Assembly: GCA_023392225.1 (NCBI GenBank)
Contig: JAEVZM010000506.1
Span: 1 to 8,626, forward strand
Source: Pseudomonadota bacterium
Lineage (GTDB): Bacteria; Pseudomonadota; Alphaproteobacteria; Rhizobiales; Kaistiaceae
Length of the DNA stretch: 8,626 nucleotides
Direction: 5' to 3'
In this document: in pieces, positions 5,117-8,626 of the stretch
Layout: the number at the start of each line of letters is the position of its first letter
How positions within the stretch are numbered: the first letter of the stretch is position 1
Position numbers and translations under genes: made by a program
The notes under the pieces: model-generated
Told to the model about the DNA's origin: nothing
The model's database searches: none
The model's input: the letters and a program-made list of their open reading frames with translations, nothing else

Positions 5117-6133
5117 CTACCGGTGCCAGCAGGCGGCGAAGTGGCCCGGCTGCTTCTCGACCAGCGGCGGCATTTCGAGCGAGCACTTCTCCGTCGCGTG
5201 AGGGCAGCGGCCATGGAGGTGGCAGCCGGACGGCCAGTGCGACACGTCCGGGATCTCGCCGCGATAGACCAGACGCTTCCGCGACTTCTGGATCTTGGGG
5301 TCGGGCACCGGCACCGCCGAGAGCAGCGCCTCCGTATAGGGGTGGAGCGGCCGGTCGTAGAGCGAATCGCGGTCGGCGATCTCGACCAGGCGCCCGCCAT
5401 AGAGGATCGCCACCCGGTGCGAGATGTGCCGCACCACCGAAAGGTCGTGGGCGATGAAGAGGAGCGTCAGCCCGAGGTCGCGCTGGATGTCCTGGAGGAG
5501 GTTGACGACCTGCGCCCGCACCGAGACGTCGAGGGCCGAGACCGGCTCGTCGGCGACGATGAACTCCGGCTTCAGCACCAGCGCCCGGGCGATGCCGATG
5601 CGCTGCCGCTGGCCGCCCGAGAAGGCGTGCGGGTAGCGGTCGACCGCGTCCTTCGGCAGGCCGACGATGCGCAGCATCTCGCCGATTTCGTCGCGGGCCT
5701 CGTCGGGCTTGCGGATCAGGCCGTGCACCAGCATCGGCTCGGCGATGATGTCGAGCACCCGCATCCGCGGATTGAGGCTGGCATAGGGATCCTGGAAGAC
5801 GATCTGCATGTGCCGGCGGAGCTTCCTGAGCGGCTCGCCGGTGACGGTGGTGATGTCCTCGCCCTTGAACAGGATGCGGCCCGAGGTGACACCGATGCGC
5901 CGGAGGATGGCGCGGCCGGTGGTCGACTTGCCCGAGCCGGATTCGCCAACGAGGCCGAGCGTCTCGCCGGGGAAGACGTCGAACGAGACGTTGTCGAGCG
6001 CCTTGACCGCGGTCGGCTTGGCCCAGAAGCCCTGGCGCGCGCCCTCGTAGGCGACGGAGATGTTCTGCACCCGCACCAGCGGCTCGGGCATCGGCACCGG
6101 ATCGTGCAGCTTGATCGGCATCGGCGCGTTCAT
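5117..6133 (-). CDS. dppF: Peptide/nickel-type ABC transporter ATPase (DppF/OppF-like)
   Basis: A 338-residue ATPase that energises the importer from the cytoplasmic face, pairing with the DppD-like subunit. Motifs: Walker A GESGSGKST (63-71), Q-loop Q114 in FQDPYASLNP, signature FSGGQRQ (171-177), Walker B FIVADEP (191-197) with catalytic E196, and switch H229. The C-terminal oligopeptide-transporter extension carries C304, C310, C317 and C335, in the GC-x5-RCP...C...C pattern shared with DppD/OppD proteins. The ATG at 6133 overlaps the TGA of the upstream ATPase (ATGA), indicating translational coupling; the longer frame from 6259 runs antiparallel through non-family sequence. The SnoaL-like gene follows. 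Substrate may be a peptide, nickel, opine or another small compound; the ATPase does not tell. The symbol reflects family, not proven orthology. Confidence 0.93.
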   Translation of the reverse strand: MNAPMPIKLHDPVPMPEPLVRVQNISVAYEGARQGFWAKPTAVKALDNVSFDVFPGETLGLVGESGSGKSTTGRAILRRIGVTSGRILFKGEDITTVTGEPLRKLRRHMQIVFQDPYASLNPRMRVLDIIAEPMLVHGLIRKPDEARDEIGEMLRIVGLPKDAVDRYPHAFSGGQRQRIGIARALVLKPEFIVADEPVSALDVSVRAQVVNLLQDIQRDLGLTLLFIAHDLSVVRHISHRVAILYGGRLVEIADRDSLYDRPLHPYTEALLSAVPVPDPKIQKSRKRLVYRGEIPDVSHWPSGCHLHGRCPHATEKCSLEMPPLVEKQPGHFAACWHR

Positions 6134-7170
6134 ACCGCCCTCAGCATGCCGGCATCGATCTTCTCCGGCACGGCCCAGGCATCGGTGGTGGCGCGCCAGC
6201 AGGCGACCGTCCCGTCCGGCCGGGTCTCGACCGGCGACAACACCGGCTGGGTCTCGCACACCGCCTCGGCGATAGGGCAGCGCTCGCGGAAGGCGCAGCC
6301 CGGCGGCGGCATGAGGAGGTTGGGCGGCGCCCCGTCGATGGCGACGAGCCGCTCCATGCGGTCGTCGAGGCGCGGGGTCGAGCGGATCAGGCCCTGCGTA
6401 TAGGGATGCGCCGGACGGCCGAAGACGTCCTCGGCCGGCCCGGTCTCGACGATCTGCCCGGCATACATCACCGCCACCCGGTCGCAGAGGCCGGCGACGA
6501 CGCCGAGATCGTGGGTGATCAGCATCACCGACAGGCCGAGCGTCTCCTGGAGACCGGCGAGGAGCTCGAGCACCTGGGCCTGGATGGTCACGTCGAGCGC
6601 CGTGGTCGGCTCGTCGGCGATCAGCAGCTCCGGCTCGCAGGCGATGGCCATCGCGATCATCACCCGCTGCCGCATGCCACCCGACAGCTCGTGCGGATAT
6701 TGCTGCGCGCGGCGCGGCGGCGCCGGGATGCCGACCGCCTCGAGCAGCTCGAGCACCCGGAGGTCCGCATCGGCCCGGGTCATGCCGAGATGGCGCCGCA
6801 GCACCTCCGAGATCTGCGCCCCGATCCTGAGCAGCGGGTTGAGCGAGGTCATCGGGTCCTGGAAGACCAGCGCGATTTCCTTGCCGCGGAGGTCGCGCGC
6901 CATGCGCGCCCCGGACCGCGTCAGCATCGAATGCCCCTTCCAGCGGATGTCGCCGCCGGCAATGCGGCCGGGCACGTCGATCAGCCCCATCACCGCCTGG
7001 GCGGTGACGCTCTTGCCCGAGCCGGATTCGCCGACGATGGCGAGCGTCTCGCCGCGGCCGACCGTGAGGTCGACGCCGCGCAGCCCGCGGACCACGCCGC
7101 GGCGGGTGTCGAACTCCACCTCGAGCCGCTCGATCTCGAGCAGCGGCTTGTCGAGTGCGGCGGCGTTCAT
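6130..7170 (-). CDS. dppD: Peptide/nickel-type ABC transporter ATPase (DppD/OppD-like)
   Basis: A 346-residue ATPase forming a heterodimer with the DppF-like subunit. Motifs: Walker A GESGSGKS (47-54), Q-loop Q104 in FQDPMTSLNPLL, signature LSGGMRQ (162-168), Walker B LLIADEP (182-188) with E187, switch H220, and the typical TTALDVTIQAQ D-loop. The C-terminal region has C292, C298, C305 and C324. The ATG at 7170 is preceded by a GGGAGG ribosome-binding stretch with a 4-nt spacer and overlaps the permease TGA (ATGA). The longer frame to 8067 is a shadow over the permease. Its last four bases overlap the dppF start in the same way, so the two ATPases should be made in matched amounts. The family assignment is firm and the transported substrate unknown. 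Confidence 0.93.
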   Translation of the reverse strand: MNAAALDKPLLEIERLEVEFDTRRGVVRGLRGVDLTVGRGETLAIVGESGSGKSVTAQAVMGLIDVPGRIAGGDIRWKGHSMLTRSGARMARDLRGKEIALVFQDPMTSLNPLLRIGAQISEVLRRHLGMTRADADLRVLELLEAVGIPAPPRRAQQYPHELSGGMRQRVMIAMAIACEPELLIADEPTTALDVTIQAQVLELLAGLQETLGLSVMLITHDLGVVAGLCDRVAVMYAGQIVETGPAEDVFGRPAHPYTQGLIRSTPRLDDRMERLVAIDGAPPNLLMPPPGCAFRERCPIAEAVCETQPVLSPVETRPDGTVACWRATTDAWAVPEKIDAGMLRAV

Positions 7171-8150
7171 GCGGCCTCCCGGCGGATGCCCGCCCTGCGT
7201 TCCTCGCGCCGGCGCACGGCGGCGCGAGCGCGGGCGAAGCGCTTCTCGCGCTCCTGCGGGTCGGTGGTGACCCGCAGCCAGTTGGCGAAGAGGTTGATGG
7301 AAAGGACGGTGATCGAGATGCAGAGGCCGGGGAAGGTCACCAGCCACCAGGCGACGAAGATGTAGTCCTTGCCGGTCGAGACATCGAGGCCCCAGCTCAT
7401 CGCCGGCGGCTGCACGCCGAGGCCGAGGAACGACAGCGCCGCCTCGGCCAGCACGATGTTGGTGAACTCGAGGATGCCGAGGGTGAGCAGCGGCGAGGTG
7501 AGGTTGGGCAGGATGTGCCGGAAGATCACCCGCGACTGCGGGCAGCCGATCATCTCCGCCGCCTCGACATAGGGCGTCTGGCGCACCGACAGCACGATGC
7601 CGCGCACCACCCGGGCGTAGATCATCCAGTTGGTGAGGGCGAGCACCACCACCATGGTGGCAAGGCTCGGGCCGACCACGGCGACGATGAGCAGGATCAG
7701 GAGGAGGCCCGGGAACGCCACCTGGATGTCGACGAGGCGCATCAGGATGGTGTCGGTGCGTCCGCCGCGGAAGCCGGCGAGGAGGCCGATCGTGACGCCG
7801 CAGGCGCCGGCCAGCGCCACCACCGAGAAGCCGACGATCAGCGAGGTGCGGGCGCCGAAGATCAGGCGCGAGAGGATGGCGCGGCCGAGCTGGGCGGTGC
7901 CGAGCAGGTGCTCCCAGCTGCCCTTGGCGGCCCAGACCGGCGGCTTGAGCCGGGCGACCACCGACTGCGCCGCAGGATCGTAGGGCGCGATCAGCGGCGC
8001 GAAGATCGCCGCAAGCACGATGAGGACGATCACCGAGAAGCCGATGAAGCCCGGCTTGTCCTTCCACAGCTCGTCGAACAGTGCGCGGAGCTTGCCGGGC
8101 TGGCGGGGGGGCGCGGTGGCGGGCACCGCCGGGGGATCGATGGCGGCCAT
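7167..8150 (-). CDS. dppC: Peptide/nickel-type ABC transporter permease (DppC-like)
   Basis: A 327-residue inner-membrane permease. A cytoplasmic N-terminus (1-30) precedes the first membrane segment (about 36-56), a periplasmic loop with HLLGTAQLGRAILSR (81-95), then five more hydrophobic segments. The EAA loop that docks the ATPases is at 194-222 (YVEAAEMIGC...HILPN). Two departures from the usual GTDxxGRDxxSR motif are visible: both aspartates are alanine (A86 and A91). The end also carries an unusual charged tail, 298-327, rich in Arg and Glu. The ATG at 8150 shares its A with the TGA of the upstream permease (TGATG), so coupling replaces a clear ribosome-binding site. It forms the heterodimeric channel with the DppB-like subunit. 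Function is inferred from family. Confidence 0.92.
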   Translation of the reverse strand: MAAIDPPAVPATAPPRQPGKLRALFDELWKDKPGFIGFSVIVLIVLAAIFAPLIAPYDPAAQSVVARLKPPVWAAKGSWEHLLGTAQLGRAILSRLIFGARTSLIVGFSVVALAGACGVTIGLLAGFRGGRTDTILMRLVDIQVAFPGLLLILLIVAVVGPSLATMVVVLALTNWMIYARVVRGIVLSVRQTPYVEAAEMIGCPQSRVIFRHILPNLTSPLLTLGILEFTNIVLAEAALSFLGLGVQPPAMSWGLDVSTGKDYIFVAWWLVTFPGLCISITVLSINLFANWLRVTTDPQEREKRFARARAAVRRREERRAGIRREAA

Positions 8151-8626
8151 CAGGCGAGTTTGATCCGGGGGTCGATGAACTTGTAGATGATGTCGAGCGA
8201 GATGTTCACGAGCACGATGGCGATCGCCACGGTGAACACGATCGCCTGCAGGAGGAACAGGTCGTTGCGCTGGATCGCCTGGATCGCGGTGAGCCCGAGG
8301 CCCGGCCAGGCGAACACGCTCTCGACGACGACGGTGTAGCCGGCCAGCGCCGAGATCACCTCCCAGCCAGCGAGCGTGATGAACGGGATCAGGGTGTTGC
8401 GAAGCGCATGCCCGAACAGCACCGTATGGAAGCGCATGCCCTTGGCGCGGGCGGTCTTGACGTATTGCTGGTTGAGCTCGTCGATCACCTGGCTGCGCAC
8501 CAGGAGCACCATGCGCGCCATCGAGGGCAGCGCCAGCGTCAGCGCCGGCAGCACCAGGTGCTGCCAGGTGCCGATGCCGGAGGTCGGCAGGATTCGGAGG
8601 TTCACCGCAAACAGCATGATCAGCAG
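8150..8626 (-). CDS. dppB: Peptide/nickel-type ABC transporter permease (DppB-like), C-terminal part
   Basis: The last 158 residues of an inner-membrane permease; the gene runs off the right edge and about half of the usual 310-340 residues are missing. Seen here are the stretch LLIMLFAVNLRILPTSGIG, membrane segments, the EAA loop with YVKTARAKGMRFHTVLFGHA (roughly residues 55-74 of this fragment) and ALRNTLIPFITL, a periplasmic VVVESVFAWPGLG motif typical of DppB, and a C-terminal IDPRI. An internal methionine at 8617 is not the start. It is first in the visible operon, followed by the DppC-like gene with a TGATG junction. The solute-binding protein gene, normally upstream, would lie beyond the window. 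Confidence 0.9.
   Translation of the reverse strand: MLIMLFAVNLRILPTSGIGTWQHLVLPALTLALPSMARMVLLVRSQVIDELNQQYVKTARAKGMRFHTVLFGHALRNTLIPFITLAGWEVISALAGYTVVVESVFAWPGLGLTAIQAIQRNDLFLLQAIVFTVAIAIVLVNISLDIIYKFIDPRIKLA

Noticed and set aside
5123..8186. Long plus-strand frames (5123-6403, 6406-7365, 7155-8186) opposite the transporter genes
   Set aside because: All are antisense to confidently identified ATPases and a permease, and their composition is typical of GC-rich antisense frames.
1..8626. tRNA, rRNA, CRISPR array, insertion sequence or prophage signature
   Set aside because: I found no cloverleaf, spaced repeats, transposase-like protein or terminal repeats. The direct and inverted repeats present are all short and local to promoters or gaps.

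Overview
The window looks like an ordinary chromosomal catabolic and transport region of a GC-rich bacterium (roughly 70% G+C by eye). It is most likely an alphaproteobacterium, perhaps Hyphomicrobiales. That placement rests on protein style, codon use (GC-rich third positions) and gene neighbourhood, not on a marker gene. There is no rRNA, tRNA, insertion sequence, CRISPR array or phage gene. Long antisense open frames lie over most genes and are GC-bias shadows.

Layout. (1) Left edge, 1-514: the first 29 codons of a MarR-type regulator (minus strand), divergent from a small single-domain rhodanese (plus strand). They share an AT-rich intergenic region with two TTGCA-N2-TGCAA palindromes 33 bp apart, overlapping a plausible rhodanese promoter. 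(2) 515-650: a convergent gap with small hairpins and no gene. (3) 651-1295: a GntR/FCD regulator (minus). (4) 1296-1499: its leader, with a 9-bp inverted repeat and a GAATAC-N-GAATAC site. (5) 1500-3026: a two-gene minus-strand operon, a GlcG/HbpS-like (DUF336) protein followed by a [2Fe-2S]/FAD/NAD(P)H oxidoreductase. (6) 3027-3192: a divergent promoter region with a second copy of the GAATAC-N-GWATAC motif. (7) 3193-4662: a gamma-glutamyltransferase-like Ntn-hydrolase proenzyme (plus). (8) 4663-4719: a convergent gap. (9) 4720-8626: a tightly packed minus-strand operon, dppB-like (cut by the right edge), dppC-like, dppD-like and dppF-like, then a SnoaL-like ester cyclase. The solute-binding protein is not in the window; it would be expected beyond the right edge.

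How the parts may work together. A dipeptide/nickel/opine-type ABC importer sits beside a putatively cytoplasmic Ntn amidohydrolase, so the locus may import an amide or gamma-glutamyl-like compound and cleave it inside the cell. The DUF336-reductase pair would add a redox or cofactor step. The shared 13-bp motif before gntR and in the DUF336/ggt divergent promoter suggests that the GntR protein controls itself and both transcription units. The substrate cannot be read from the sequence. No wholly novel system is evident. The best leads are the shared GntR-type operator, the orphan DUF336-reductase pair and the paired MarR-type operators.
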